NCBI RefSeq assembly: GCF_000717715.1
Contig: NZ_JOAI01000013.1
Coordinates: 1 to 64,000, forward strand
Direction: 5' to 3'
DNA length: 64,000 nt
From: Streptomyces sp. NRRL B-24484
GTDB taxonomy: Bacteria; Actinomycetota; Actinomycetes; Streptomycetales; Streptomycetaceae
The notes under the pieces are model-generated. The model worked only from the letters and a program-made list of their open reading frames with translations. It ran no database searches and was not told where the DNA came from. Shown piece by piece: positions 17,480 through 27,875 of the stretch. The translations under genes were made by a program, and so were the position numbers. The stretch's first letter is position 1. The number at the start of each line of letters is the position of its first letter.

Positions 17480-18734
17480 CGGCTCGACCAGCTCCTTCGT
17501 CCGGCGGGCCGGCGCGCTGGGCGGCGCACTCGCCGTCCTGCAGGCCACCGCGCTGATCACCGCCCAGCGGGTGTTCGCGGACCCGTCGCCCTCGCCGACG
17601 CCGTCGTCCACCTGCGCGGCGCAGAGCGTGCCGCTCCCGGGCGCGGGCGGACAGTGCGCTCCGCCTGGTGCGGCGGTCGTGGGCGGCGACACGGTCGGCA
17701 CCGTCACCGACCCGCTCGGGTCGCTCGCCAAGGGGTGCGCGCAGGCCGCCGCGTGGGTGGTGCGCAAGCTGTCGGGGGCGATCGACGGCACGACGCAGGT
17801 GGACTTCACCAACGCCGCCTTCCTGCAGCAGTACGCGGTGGTGTTCGCCGGTTCGACGGTCATCACGCTGGTGCTGTGGCTGCTCGCGGTGACCAAGCGG
17901 GCCGTCCGCGGGGCCCCGCTGACGCAGGCGTTCTCGGAGGCGATCGGCTTCCTCTGGCTGACGGTGGTGGCCTCGGCGTTCACCCCGCTGATCCTCTACA
18001 CGGTGGTCTCGGCCACGGACGGCCTGACCGCGGCGATCTCGGCCGGCACCAAGTCGGACACCGGCACCTACCTGGGAGGCTTCGCCGACACCCTGGAGAA
18101 GGGCTCCATCGGCGGCGGCCCGCTGATCCTGATCATCGTGTCGCTGGTGGCCGTGCTGGCCGCGGCCGTGCTCTGGATCGAGCTGCTGATCCGGGCCGCC
18201 ATGCTGTACGTGGGCGCGCTGCTCGGCACCGCGGTCTACGCCGGTCTGGTGGACAAGCAGCTGTGGAAGCACGTCCGCCGCTGGGCCGGTCTGATGCTGG
18301 CGGTCGACCTGGCCAAGCCGATCATCGTGATCATCCTCGGGCTGGCCGGCGCGGTCGCCACCGGAGCCGGGGCCAACGACGACTTCGCCCGGGTGCTCTC
18401 GGGTCTCGCGATCCTCTTCCTGTCGATCTTCTCCAGTACGGCCGTCTACCGCTTCGTGCCCGGTTTCGGCGACGAGCTGCAGCAGATGCGCCGGGCCCGG
18501 GCGAGTGCGGTCTCCGCCGGCTCGGCGATGATCAACGGCCCGGCGAACCTGGTCAAGCAGGGCATCTCGACGCACGGTTCGCGCGGCGGCCCGCAGGCGG
18601 CGAACGCCTCCTCCGGTGCGGGCGGCTCCGGCATCGCGCCGGGCATCGCCGCGCACGCCGGCCGCGCCGCGGCGCCCGCCAAGCCCCCCGTTCCCGCCCC
18701 CGCCCCGGTCAACAACCCCACGAAGGGAGGGTGA
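17469..18734 (+). CDS. Polytopic membrane protein, VirB6/TrbL-like
   Basis: 421 aa. A signal peptide (cleavage likely after VFA, residue 37) leads into a Pro/Ser/Cys-containing outer segment. Five to six membrane helices follow, at about 121-143, 157-180, 217-240, 243-262, 271-299 and 306-328. The C-terminal cytoplasmic tail is long and Gly/Ala/Pro-rich. The number of helices and central loop fit VirB6/TrbL channel proteins of type IV secretion. GGAGG (17456-17460) lies 8 bases before the ATG. It overlaps the previous gene and is followed after 3 bases by the next, so all five genes are one transcript. Confidence 0.8.
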   Translation: MRGDGSTSSFVRRAGALGGALAVLQATALITAQRVFADPSPSPTPSSTCAAQSVPLPGAGGQCAPPGAAVVGGDTVGTVTDPLGSLAKGCAQAAAWVVRKLSGAIDGTTQVDFTNAAFLQQYAVVFAGSTVITLVLWLLAVTKRAVRGAPLTQAFSEAIGFLWLTVVASAFTPLILYTVVSATDGLTAAISAGTKSDTGTYLGGFADTLEKGSIGGGPLILIIVSLVAVLAAAVLWIELLIRAAMLYVGALLGTAVYAGLVDKQLWKHVRRWAGLMLAVDLAKPIIVIILGLAGAVATGAGANDDFARVLSGLAILFLSIFSSTAVYRFVPGFGDELQQMRRARASAVSAGSAMINGPANLVKQGISTHGSRGGPQAANASSGAGGSGIAPGIAAHAGRAAAPAKPPVPAPAPVNNPTKGG

Positions 18735-18737
18735 CCG

Positions 18738-20312
18738 GTGAGCAGCGAACCGCTCGGCCAGTTCGGCGCCCAGTACGCCCAGCCGTACGTGCACCAGCGC
18801 CGCACCTACCTCATCGGCAAGTCCCGGCCGAACGCGCCGATCGGGCGCAACCGCGAGTCGGGCGAGATCGTGCTGATCATCTTCGGCGCGTTCCTCGGCA
18901 TGATGTGGGGTCTGCTGATGCCGGTCCTGCCGCTGCGGATCGCCGGCCTGGTGGGCTTCCCGCTGCTGGCGATCATGGCGGTGTACGTGCCGTACCGCCG
19001 CCGCACCTTCTACAAGTGGGTGGAGATCAACCGGACGTACCGGCGGACGGTGCGCAGCGGCCGGGCGGTCTGGAGGTCCGAGGTGATCGACGCGGGCACC
19101 CGGCTGGACGGTCGCGAGGTGGAGATCGGGCCGCCGCCCGGGGTGGGCCGGCTGCGCTGGCTGTCGGCGCCGTTCGGGCCGGACGAGGTCGGGGTGCTGA
19201 TGCACCTGGAGCGCCGGACGGTCACCGCCGCGATCGAGATCGAGGGCCCGGGCGTCGGCCTGCGCGACTCGGAGGACCAGGAGGCGCTGGTCGACCGGTT
19301 CGGCACGCTGCTCAAGCACGTGGCGAACGGCGACGGCTTCGTGACCCGCCTGCAGATCCTGGCCCGGACGCTGCCCGCGGACCCGGACGCGCACGCCAAG
19401 GACGTGGAGCGCCGCGGCGCCGACGAGGCGCCGCGCTGGCTCAAGGAGTCGTACGACCAGCTGCAGTCGATGGTGTCGACCTCGTCCGAGCAGCACCGCG
19501 CGTACCTGGTGGCCTGCATGCACTACACCCGCGACCTGGCGGCCGAGGCGCACGCCATGGGGCGGACGGCGGACGGCCGGCGGCAGCGCGACGACGAGGG
19601 CCTGGCGACGGTGATGGCCCGTGAGCTGACCGACATCTGCGCCCGGCTGGCGGAGGCTGACATCCGGGTCCGGCAGCCGCTGGGCCAGGCCCGGCTGGCC
19701 TCGCTGGTGCACTCGATGTACGACCCGGACCACCCGATCGACCACATCCAGGCGATGAGCCGGCGCAACGCCTGGCCGGCCGAGCTGGACGCCACCCATC
19801 AGCAGTTCCTGCAGGCGAAGACCCGCGAGTCGGCGACCCGGGAGCCGTGGTGCCACGCCACCGCCTGGGTCAAGGAGTGGCCGCTGACCCCGGTCGGCGT
19901 GAACTTCCTGGCGCCGCTGCTGGTGCACACCCCGGACGTGATCCGCACGGTCGCCGTCACCATGGACCTGGAGCCGACCGACGTCGCCATCGAGCGGATG
20001 CTCACCGAGAAGACCAACGACGAGGCCGAGGCCAACCGCGCGGCCAAGATGAACCGCACCGTCGACCCGCGCGACCTGGCGCACACCGGCCGGGTCGACC
20101 AGCGCGGCGACGACCTCGCCTCCGGCGCGGCCGGCGTCAACCTGGTCGGGTACATCACGGTTTCGGCCCGCACCCCCGAGGCGCTGGCCCGCGACAAGCG
20201 GACCATCCGCGCCTCGGCCGGCAAGAGCTACCTCAAGCTGGAGTGGTGCGACCGCGAGCACCACCGGGCGTTCGTCAACACACTGCCGTTCGCGACCGGC
20301 ATCCGCCGCTGA
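18738..20312 (+). CDS. SCO6880-type protein: two helices plus VirB4-N-like domain
   Basis: 524 aa. Two adjacent membrane helices (about 43-62 and 64-86), a VirB3/PrgI-like arrangement, precede a large cytoplasmic domain. That domain resembles the N-terminal, non-ATPase part of VirB4/TraC proteins; it has no P-loop. The family is known from actinobacteria as SCO6880-type proteins. GGGAGG lies 7 bases before GTG 18738. The ATPase gene follows after 13 bases, so the pair probably makes a two-subunit version of VirB3-VirB4. The split is inferred from gene order and from the complementary domain content. Confidence 0.82.
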   Translation: MSSEPLGQFGAQYAQPYVHQRRTYLIGKSRPNAPIGRNRESGEIVLIIFGAFLGMMWGLLMPVLPLRIAGLVGFPLLAIMAVYVPYRRRTFYKWVEINRTYRRTVRSGRAVWRSEVIDAGTRLDGREVEIGPPPGVGRLRWLSAPFGPDEVGVLMHLERRTVTAAIEIEGPGVGLRDSEDQEALVDRFGTLLKHVANGDGFVTRLQILARTLPADPDAHAKDVERRGADEAPRWLKESYDQLQSMVSTSSEQHRAYLVACMHYTRDLAAEAHAMGRTADGRRQRDDEGLATVMARELTDICARLAEADIRVRQPLGQARLASLVHSMYDPDHPIDHIQAMSRRNAWPAELDATHQQFLQAKTRESATREPWCHATAWVKEWPLTPVGVNFLAPLLVHTPDVIRTVAVTMDLEPTDVAIERMLTEKTNDEAEANRAAKMNRTVDPRDLAHTGRVDQRGDDLASGAAGVNLVGYITVSARTPEALARDKRTIRASAGKSYLKLEWCDREHHRAFVNTLPFATGIRR

Positions 20313-20325
20313 GGGAGGGGACCCC

Positions 20326-21672
20326 GTGATCGGCAACCTCACCGACGCCTTCACCAGCCTGATGTTCGGCAAGGTGGAGACCACCCGTCTGCCCGTCCGC
20401 ACCTCCACCGGCCAGGCGCAGGCGGTCTACCTGCCGACCGCCGCGCCGGGCCTGGGCGACTCGGGCGTCATCATCGGCCGCGAGGTGTACAGCGGCAAGG
20501 GCTACGTCTACGACCCGTTCCAGCTGTACGGCCAGCAGCTGCCGGCGCCGCACTGGCTGGTGCTCGGCGAGTCGGGCAACGGCAAGTCGGCACTGGAGAA
20601 GACGTACGTGCTGCGCCAGCTGCGGTTCCGCGACCGGCAGGTGGTGGTGCTGGACGCGCAGGGCGAGGACGGCGTCGGCGAGTGGAACCTGATCGCCAAC
20701 GCGCTCGGCATAAAGTCCATCCGGCTCGACCCGATGGCGGCCCGGGACGGCGGGGTGAAGCTCAATCCGCTCGACCCGTCGATCACCACCACCGGCCAGC
20801 TGTCACTGCTGCGCACCATCATCGAGGTGGCGATGGGGCGCGGGCTGGAGGAGCGGGCCGGCTTCGCGCTGAAGGCCGCGCACGCCCACGTGCACGCCAC
20901 GGTGAAGGACCGCCAGCCGGTGCTGGACGACATCATCGCCACCCTGCGCAACCCCGAGCTCTCCTCGGTGGAGTCGCTGGGGGTGGCCGTCGGCGACGTG
21001 CAGTCCTGGGGCCTGGACGTGGCGCTGGTGCTGGACCGGCTGGTCGACGGCGACCTGCGCGGCATGTTCGACGGCCCGACCACGGCCGGCATCGACCTGG
21101 ACGCGCCGCTGATCGTCTTCGACCTGTCGCACATCGACCGGAACTCCATCGCGATGCCGATCCTGATGGCGATCGTCGGGGTCTGGCTGGAGCACACCTG
21201 GCTGCGGCCGGACCGGGTGAAGCGGATCTTCCTGGTCGAAGAGGCCTGGCACATCATCAACAGCCCGTTCGTGGCGCAGCTCTTCCAGCGCCTGCTGAAG
21301 TTCGGCCGCCGTCTCGGCCTGTCCTTCGTGGCGGTGGTCCACCACCTGTCGGACGTGGTGGACGGCGCGGCCGCGAAGGAGGCCTCCGCGATCCTGAAGA
21401 TGGCCTCCACCCGCACGATCTACATGCAGAAGGCCGAGGAGGCGAGAGCCACCGGCCGGGTGCTGGGCCTGCCGCGCTGGGCGGTGGAGATCATCCCCAC
21501 CCTGTCGCCCGGCATCGCGGTCTGGGACGTCAACGGCAACGTCCAGGTGGTCAAGCACATCATCACCGAGCCCGAGCGGCCGCTCGTCTACACGGACCGG
21601 GCGATGACCGAGGACGCCGTCGTGGAGCGCCAGCGGGCCGAGCAGCAGCTCGCCTCCGAACCGATGATCTGA
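20326..21672 (+). CDS. VirB4-like conjugation ATPase
   Basis: 448 aa, soluble. Walker A is GESGNGKSALEK (residues 81-88 for the core), and Walker B is RIFLVEEAWHII near residue 300, with the HerA/VirB4-typical Glu pair. Downstream motifs FGRRLGLSFVAVVHHLSDV and a late conserved arginine region complete the RecA-like fold. Such ATPases energise assembly of type IV secretion channels. A VirD4 coupling protein would instead carry N-terminal membrane helices, which are missing here. GGGAGGGG lies 5 bases before GTG 20326. It is the last gene of the operon and ends at a convergent terminator. Confidence 0.88.
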   Translation: MIGNLTDAFTSLMFGKVETTRLPVRTSTGQAQAVYLPTAAPGLGDSGVIIGREVYSGKGYVYDPFQLYGQQLPAPHWLVLGESGNGKSALEKTYVLRQLRFRDRQVVVLDAQGEDGVGEWNLIANALGIKSIRLDPMAARDGGVKLNPLDPSITTTGQLSLLRTIIEVAMGRGLEERAGFALKAAHAHVHATVKDRQPVLDDIIATLRNPELSSVESLGVAVGDVQSWGLDVALVLDRLVDGDLRGMFDGPTTAGIDLDAPLIVFDLSHIDRNSIAMPILMAIVGVWLEHTWLRPDRVKRIFLVEEAWHIINSPFVAQLFQRLLKFGRRLGLSFVAVVHHLSDVVDGAAAKEASAILKMASTRTIYMQKAEEARATGRVLGLPRWAVEIIPTLSPGIAVWDVNGNVQVVKHIITEPERPLVYTDRAMTEDAVVERQRAEQQLASEPMI

Positions 21673-21674
21673 CC

Positions 21675-21700
21675 GCCCCGGCGGCGCAGGCCGCCGGGGC
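21675..21700. terminator. Convergent terminator of the T4SS-like operon
   Basis: A perfect 10-bp stem pairs 21675-21684 with 21691-21700 around a 6-base loop. It fills the gap between the ATPase gene and the minus-strand membrane protein gene. Confidence 0.7.
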
Positions 21701-22141
21701 TCACCGGAGACCCTCGACCGCTCCGGCGGCCAGCACTCCGGTCGCCGCGGCGGCGGTCAGCAGCCAGGCCGCACCGGTCTGCCACGGCCCCCACGAGGAC
21801 AGCAGCCCCGCGGCCAGGGCGTGCGCGCACCCGTACCCGGCCGCGAGCGTCGCCGCACCGCGCTCGCCCCGGGCGTACCGGGCCGAGGCGAGCAGGGCGA
21901 GGCCGGCCGGCAGCAGGAAGGTCAGGCCGCAGAACAGCGCGGGCCCCGTATCGATCATGCGGAGGAACTGCTCCTCGCCGTCCGGCCGACCCTTGGCGTC
22001 GAGGGGTGCGGAGAGGGGCTGCAGCACCAGCGCCGTGTAGGCCGCGGTGCCGAGGGCGGCGGTGACCCAGAGCACCGCGGAGGCGGTGAGCAGCCACCAG
22101 GCGGTCAGGCTCGCGGGGCGGGTGCGGGGTCGGTTCTCCAT
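21701..22141 (-). CDS. Four-helix integral membrane protein
   Basis: 146 aa from ATG 22141. Hydrophobic segments at about 14-40, 66-88, 92-112 and 120-142 predict four membrane helices, with a polar loop between the first two (APLDAKGRPDGEEQFLRM). No family is recognised. The upstream open frame to 22210 adds nothing conserved. It converges on the T4SS-like operon and is transcribed away from the 5'-nucleotidase, so a link to either is unproven. Confidence 0.72.
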   Translation of the reverse strand: MENRPRTRPASLTAWWLLTASAVLWVTAALGTAAYTALVLQPLSAPLDAKGRPDGEEQFLRMIDTGPALFCGLTFLLPAGLALLASARYARGERGAATLAAGYGCAHALAAGLLSSWGPWQTGAAWLLTAAAATGVLAAGAVEGLR

Positions 22142-22211
22142 GGTGGCGACGCTACGGCCGCCGCCGCGGGCCCCGCCTGGGTACGGGTGCTCAACCCGCC
22201 TGCTCGACATG

Positions 22212-22279
22212 ACGTCAGCTGGTGGAAACCCTCTCGTTACGTCAGAAGACCTGACAGCTACGCGCGTTGACCCTAGGCT
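22212..22279 (+). promoter_or_regulatory. Promoter and operator-like repeats of the nucleotidase gene
   Basis: CTGACA (22251-22256) and TAGGCT (22274-22279) form a -35/-10 pair with a 17-bp spacer, giving a start near 22286. An inverted repeat, GTCAG-N5-CTGAC (22241-22255), overlaps the -35. ACGTCAG is repeated at 22212-22218 and 22239-22245. GTTGACC (22266-22272) resembles one PHO-box unit but lacks an in-phase partner. Confidence 0.5.
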
Positions 22280-22341
22280 TCACTGGTCATGCCACCATGG
22301 CCCCGGCCCCCGCCGGGCCCCAGACGGTACGGGGTACCCTC

Positions 22342-24147
22342 ATGTCCACATCCGGTCAGACCGGCAGATACCGCCGCACGGCCCTCGCCGCGGCCGCGGC
22401 CGCGGGACTGCTCGGCACGCTGCTCGTGCCGAGCGTCGCCGAGGCCCACGGCCACCACAAGCCGAAGGTCGAGGACCTCCAGCTCCTCGCCATCAACGAC
22501 TTCCACGGCAACCTGGAGCCCCCGGCCGGCTCCTCCGGCACCATCAAGGAGGTCGACCCCGCGACCGGCCAGGTGGTCTCCACCCCGGCCGGCGGCGTCG
22601 AGTACCTGGCCACTGCCCTGCGCGACGCCCGCAAGGGCCACCGCAACACCCTGACCGTCGCCGCCGGTGACATCGTCGGCGCGAGCCCGCTGCTGTCGGG
22701 CCTGTTCCACGACGAGCCGACCGTCGAGGCGATGAACAAGCTCGGCCTCGACGTCACCAGCGTGGGCAACCACGAGTTCGACGAGGGCTCCAAGGAACTG
22801 CTGCGCCTGCAGGACGGCGGCTGCCACCCGACCGACGGCTGCTACACCAAGGGCCGCAAGTTCAAGGGTGCCGACTTCCAGTACCTGGCGGCCAACGTCA
22901 CCAACGAGAAGACCGGCCGCCCGCTCCTCGACCCGTACTGGATCGCCGACGTGCACGGCGAGAAGGTCGGTTTCATCGGCGTCACCCTGGAGGGCACGCC
23001 GAACATCGTCACCGCCGCCGGCGTCAAGGGCCTCAAGTTCGGCGACGAGGTCGAGACGATCAACAAGTACACGGCGGTGCTGAAGCGCAAGGGCGTGAAC
23101 GCGATCGTCGCCCTGATCCACGAGGGCGGCTACCCGGCCTCCACCACGTACAACTACGACTGCGGCGCGGGCGGCGCCGGCGTCTCCGGCCCGATCGTCG
23201 ACATCGCGAAGAACATCGACCCCGCGGTCGGCGCGATCGTCACCGGCCACACCCACAACGCGTACGCCTGCGCCATCCCGGACAGGAACGGCGTGCCGCG
23301 CTCGGTCACCAGCGCCGCCTCCTTCGGCCGCCTCTACACCGAGATCAACCTGCAGATCGACAAGCGCACGGGCGCCATCGTCCGTCCGTCGGTCACCGCC
23401 GCCAACCACGTGGTGCGCCGCACCGTGGCCAAGGCGCCGGACATGACCAAGCTGATCGACACCTACAACAAGCTGGCCGCCCCGATCGCCAACCGCCCGA
23501 TCGGCTACATCTCGGCCGACATCAACGGCCGCGGCTCCGCCGACCTGGAGAAGCCGCTCGGCGACGTCATCGCCGACGCCCAGCTGGCCGGCACGGCACC
23601 CGCCGACAAGGGCGGCGCCCAGATCGCCTTCATGAACCCCGGCGGCATCCGCTCGGACCTGGTCTACAAGGCCTCCGCGGCCGAGGGCGACGGCGTGGTG
23701 ACCTACGGCGAGGCGTTCACCGTCCAGCCGTTCACCAACATGATGCAGGTCAAGACGCTCACCGGCGCCAAGGTCGTCGAGCTGCTGCAGCAGCAGGTCA
23801 GCGGCCTGAACGACGCCGCGCCGAAGATCCTGCAGGTCTCCAAGGGCCTCACCTACACCCTGGACATGACCAAGACCGGCGCCGCCCGCGTGGTCGTCCC
23901 CTCGATCAAGCTCAACGGCACCGCGATCGACCCGGCCGCGTCCTACCGGGTCGCCGCGAACGAGTTCCTGGCCGGCGGCGGTGACGGCTTCCCGGCCTTC
24001 ACCGCGGGCACCGACACCCTGGTCGGCCCGTCCGACCTGGACCTGTTCAGCGCCTACCTGGGCGCCAACAGCTCGGCCGCCAAGCCGCTGGCCCCGCCGG
24101 CCCGCGACCGGATCGCCCTGGTCGGCGACGGCACCGACAAGGACTGA
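22342..24147 (+). CDS. Secreted 5'-nucleotidase / metallophosphatase
   Basis: 601 aa from ATG 22342. An N-terminal signal peptide (RRTALAAAAAAGLLGTLL, ending near VAEA) directs export. The N-terminal metallophosphatase domain has NDFHGNLEP, AGDIVGASPL, GNHEFDEG and GHTHNAY metal ligands. The C-terminal 5'-nucleotidase domain has NPGGIRSDL and AGGGDGFPAF, the substrate-binding loops. It should release phosphate and nucleosides from extracellular nucleotides, which fits a phosphate-scavenging role, although a convincing PHO box is missing. Upstream in-frame ATGs (22267, 22297) would add a non-signal-like tail. Confidence 0.92.
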   Translation: MSTSGQTGRYRRTALAAAAAAGLLGTLLVPSVAEAHGHHKPKVEDLQLLAINDFHGNLEPPAGSSGTIKEVDPATGQVVSTPAGGVEYLATALRDARKGHRNTLTVAAGDIVGASPLLSGLFHDEPTVEAMNKLGLDVTSVGNHEFDEGSKELLRLQDGGCHPTDGCYTKGRKFKGADFQYLAANVTNEKTGRPLLDPYWIADVHGEKVGFIGVTLEGTPNIVTAAGVKGLKFGDEVETINKYTAVLKRKGVNAIVALIHEGGYPASTTYNYDCGAGGAGVSGPIVDIAKNIDPAVGAIVTGHTHNAYACAIPDRNGVPRSVTSAASFGRLYTEINLQIDKRTGAIVRPSVTAANHVVRRTVAKAPDMTKLIDTYNKLAAPIANRPIGYISADINGRGSADLEKPLGDVIADAQLAGTAPADKGGAQIAFMNPGGIRSDLVYKASAAEGDGVVTYGEAFTVQPFTNMMQVKTLTGAKVVELLQQQVSGLNDAAPKILQVSKGLTYTLDMTKTGAARVVVPSIKLNGTAIDPAASYRVAANEFLAGGGDGFPAFTAGTDTLVGPSDLDLFSAYLGANSSAAKPLAPPARDRIALVGDGTDKD

Positions 24148-24165
24148 CGCAGGACGGCACGAGCC

Positions 24166-24205
24166 GCGGAGGGCGGGGCACCTGAGGGGGTGTCCCGCCC
24201 TCCGC
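24166..24205. terminator. Bidirectional terminator, nucleotidase / sensor kinase
   Basis: A 17-bp stem (one G-U pair) joins 24166-24182 and 24189-24205 around a 6-base loop, between two converging genes. Confidence 0.8.
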
Positions 24206-24233
24206 CCGTTGCCTCCCGCCCACGGGGCGGGGA

Positions 24234-25742
24234 CTACTCCGGCCGGCTCGGCTGCCCCGGCAGCTGCAGGGTCGCCAGTGCCCCCGGCCCGCCGTCCGAG
24301 GCGGGGCCGAGCGTGACCTCTCCCCCGGTGTCCCGGACGGTCTGCGCCACGATCGACAGCCCCAGGCCCGAACCGGGCAGCTGCCGCGAGGAGGGCGAGC
24401 GCCAGAACCGGTCGAAGACGTACGGCAGCTCGTCCTGCGGGATGCCCGGCCCGTGGTCCCGGACGGTCAGCCGGCCGCCGGCCAGCGAGACGTCCACGGT
24501 GCCGCCCGGCGGGCTGTACTTCACCGCGTTGTCCAGCAGGTTGATCACCGCCCGCTCCAGCGCCGCCGCGTCCCCGTGCACGTACCAGGGACGCACCGCC
24601 ACCTCGAAGACCAGCCCCGGGCCGCGCAGCCGCGCCCGCTCGACCGCCCGCCCGGCGATCTCGTGCAGGGCGACCACGGAAAGGTTCTGACCGGGCTTCG
24701 GGGAGTCCGGCCGGGACAGCTGCAGCAGGTCGCCGATCAGCACGGTGAGCTCCTGCATCTGCGCCTTCATGTTGCCCAGCAGCTTGGTGCGGGTGGCCGG
24801 CGGCAGCGGCCGCCCGGTGTCGTCGCTGCGGATCAGCAGGTCGACGTTGGTGCGCAGCGAGGTGAGCGGGGTGCGCAGCTCGTGCCCGGCGTCGGCGATC
24901 AGCCGGGTCTGCCGCTCACGGGAGTTGAGCAGCGCGGTGGACATCGAGTTGAACGAGGCCGACAGCCGCGCGATCTCGTCGCTCCCGTTGACGGGGATGG
25001 TCGTCCCGACCTCCTCCGTGCGGGCGATGTGCTCCACCGCGTCCGTCAGCTGGTCCACCGGCTTGAGCGCCGACCGTGCCACGATCCGGCCGATGAACCC
25101 CGCACCGACCACACCGACCGCGGCGACCCCCGCGAGGAGCAGGGCGAGGCCTTGCAGGGAGTCCTGGACGGCGGTGACGTCCTGCGCGGTCAGCATGATC
25201 GCCGGTTCCTGGGACGGTACGAGGTAGACCTTCGTCACCCGCACCACAGCGGCATTGCCGCCGACGAAGGCGCCGTCCCGGTAGTGCGCCGTGTTGTCCG
25301 GCTCGTTCAGGATCGACCTGTCGCCCGGGTCGGTCTGGATGGCCTTGGTGGCGCCGAGCGGCAGGCAGGCCAGGCCGGCGGCGGTCACCAGTTGGTTGTC
25401 CCAGCGGTTCGGTCCGCCGTGCTCCGGTCCGCCCCGGTTGGGGTGGGTGGCGGCGAAGACCGCGTTGGCGGCCTGCGACTTGGTCAGCGCCTGCTGCGGC
25501 GTGCTGCCGCAGTTCGGGAGGGTGTCGCCGGCCAGCTGCCCGTTCGCGATGGTCCGGAAGTCGTACGGCGCCCCGGCGAGGTTGATGCGGACCTGGTGGT
25601 ACAGCTGATTCCTGACGAAGAACCAGCACGCCAGTGCCGACAGCGCGATCGCCACGGCGACCGCGGCGGCGGTGAGCATGGCCAGCCTGCTCCGCAGCGA
25701 ACGGCCGCGGAACCACCCCGTGAGCCGGCCCGCCGCCTTCAC
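24234..25742 (-). CDS. Sensor histidine kinase (MprB-like)
   Basis: 502 aa. Membrane helices at about 20-42 and 197-220 flank a 150-residue extracytoplasmic sensor with two or three cysteines. A HAMP domain follows, then the HisKA domain with phospho-acceptor His287 ([12 protein letters not shown]) and an ATPase domain with [24 protein letters not shown] and GSGLGLSIV. Its GTG start overlaps the stop of the response regulator (GTGA), so the two are translated together. The order protease-regulator-kinase recalls mycobacterial pepD and mprAB, which respond to envelope stress; that role is inferred. Confidence 0.92.
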   Translation of the reverse strand: MKAAGRLTGWFRGRSLRSRLAMLTAAAVAVAIALSALACWFFVRNQLYHQVRINLAGAPYDFRTIANGQLAGDTLPNCGSTPQQALTKSQAANAVFAATHPNRGGPEHGGPNRWDNQLVTAAGLACLPLGATKAIQTDPGDRSILNEPDNTAHYRDGAFVGGNAAVVRVTKVYLVPSQEPAIMLTAQDVTAVQDSLQGLALLLAGVAAVGVVGAGFIGRIVARSALKPVDQLTDAVEHIARTEEVGTTIPVNGSDEIARLSASFNSMSTALLNSRERQTRLIADAGHELRTPLTSLRTNVDLLIRSDDTGRPLPPATRTKLLGNMKAQMQELTVLIGDLLQLSRPDSPKPGQNLSVVALHEIAGRAVERARLRGPGLVFEVAVRPWYVHGDAAALERAVINLLDNAVKYSPPGGTVDVSLAGGRLTVRDHGPGIPQDELPYVFDRFWRSPSSRQLPGSGLGLSIVAQTVRDTGGEVTLGPASDGGPGALATLQLPGQPSRPE

Positions 25743-26515
25743 GCCGCCGCGCCGCTGGCGGGCCGCAGCGCGTAGCCGACGCCGCGCACGGTCTGGATGA
25801 GCCGGGGCATGCCGCCGTGCTCGGTCTTGCGCCGCAGGTACATGACGTAGACGTCGAGCGAGTTGGACGACGGTTCGAAGTCGAAGCCCCAGACGGCCTT
25901 GAGGATCTGTTCGCGGGTCAGCACCTGCCGCGGGTGCGAGAGGAACATCTCCAGCAGCATGAACTCCGTCCGGGTGAGCTCGATCGGCTTGCCGCCGCGG
26001 GTGACCTCGCGGGTGGCGGTGTTCATCCGCAGGTCGGCGAAGGCGAGCACCTCGCCGTCGTCCTCGGCGGCGGCCGCGCGGGCGGCGGCCTCGCTGGCGA
26101 GGGCGCTGCGGCGGAGCAGGGCGCGGACCCGGGCGAGCAGTTCGTCGAGCTCGAAGGGCTTGGCGAGGTAGTCGTCGGCGCCGACGTCGAGGCCGGTGAC
26201 GCGGTCGCCGACGGCGTCGCGGGCGGTGAGCATCAGCACGGGTGCCGTGTCGCCGCGCGAGCGCATCCGGCGGACGGCGGTGAGGCCGTCCATGCGGGGC
26301 ATCATGATGTCGAGCAGCACCAGGTCGGGCCGGTCGCGTTCGACGGCCTCCAGGGCCTCGAAGCCGTCGGTGGCGGTGGTGACCTCGTAGCCCTCGAAGG
26401 CGAGACTGCTCTCCAGGGCGTCCCGCAGGGCGGGCTCGTCGTCGACCACGAGGAGCCGCGCGGGGCCGGAGCCGGCGGTCTCGGCAGGGGTGCGGTCGTC
26501 GGCGGGGGGAGTCAT
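25739..26515 (-). CDS. OmpR-family response regulator (MprA-like)
   Basis: 258 aa from ATG 26515, preceded by AGAAAGGG at about 9 bases; the open frame from 26611 lacks a better site. Receiver domain: acidic pair Asp25-Asp26, phospho-acceptor Asp69 (LVLLDIMMP) and Lys in LAKPFELDE. An Ala-rich linker with AAEDDGE joins a winged-helix DNA-binding domain ending [11 protein letters not shown]. It lies 92 bases downstream of the protease gene and overlaps the kinase gene. The phased repeats before the protease gene are a likely binding site. Confidence 0.92.
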   Translation of the reverse strand: MTPPADDRTPAETAGSGPARLLVVDDEPALRDALESSLAFEGYEVTTATDGFEALEAVERDRPDLVLLDIMMPRMDGLTAVRRMRSRGDTAPVLMLTARDAVGDRVTGLDVGADDYLAKPFELDELLARVRALLRRSALASEAAARAAAAEDDGEVLAFADLRMNTATREVTRGGKPIELTRTEFMLLEMFLSHPRQVLTREQILKAVWGFDFEPSSNSLDVYVMYLRRKTEHGGMPRLIQTVRGVGYALRPASGAAA

Positions 26516-26607
26516 GGGCTGTGGCCCTTTCTGGCTCTCGTGGGGGCGGTGCTGCGGGGGTGCTGCCATTGTCCTGCGGGAGGCGCCCGGGTGCGGGAGG
26601 TGTGCCG

Positions 26608-27786
<1,179 letters not shown>

Positions 27787-27820
27787 GAGGACCACGCTCC
27801 GCCCGACGGATGAAGGCTTG

Positions 27821-27866
27821 ATGAGAACGCGCTCAGAACGCTCCGAGAAGCCCGTCAGGTTCTCAT
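27821..27866 (-). promoter_or_regulatory. Phased repeats upstream of the HtrA-like gene
   Basis: Three heptamers, GAGAACG (27823-27829), CAGAACG (27834-27840) and GAGAAGC (27845-27851), are spaced exactly 11 bp apart. An 8-bp inverted partner pair, ATGAGAAC (27821-27828) and GTTCTCAT (27859-27866), encloses them. One-turn spacing is typical of OmpR-family regulator sites. The array lies 35-80 bp before the protease start. Confidence 0.6.
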
Positions 27867-27875
27867 AAAGCCTGG

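Noticed and set aside
14893..21672. Integrative conjugative element
   Set aside because: No integrase, relaxase, attachment-site repeats or G+C shift; core genes lie on both sides.
22266..22284. PHO box before the 5'-nucleotidase
   Set aside because: GTTGACC is one near-match, but the second unit (CTTCACT) is 12 bp away, off the 11-bp phase.
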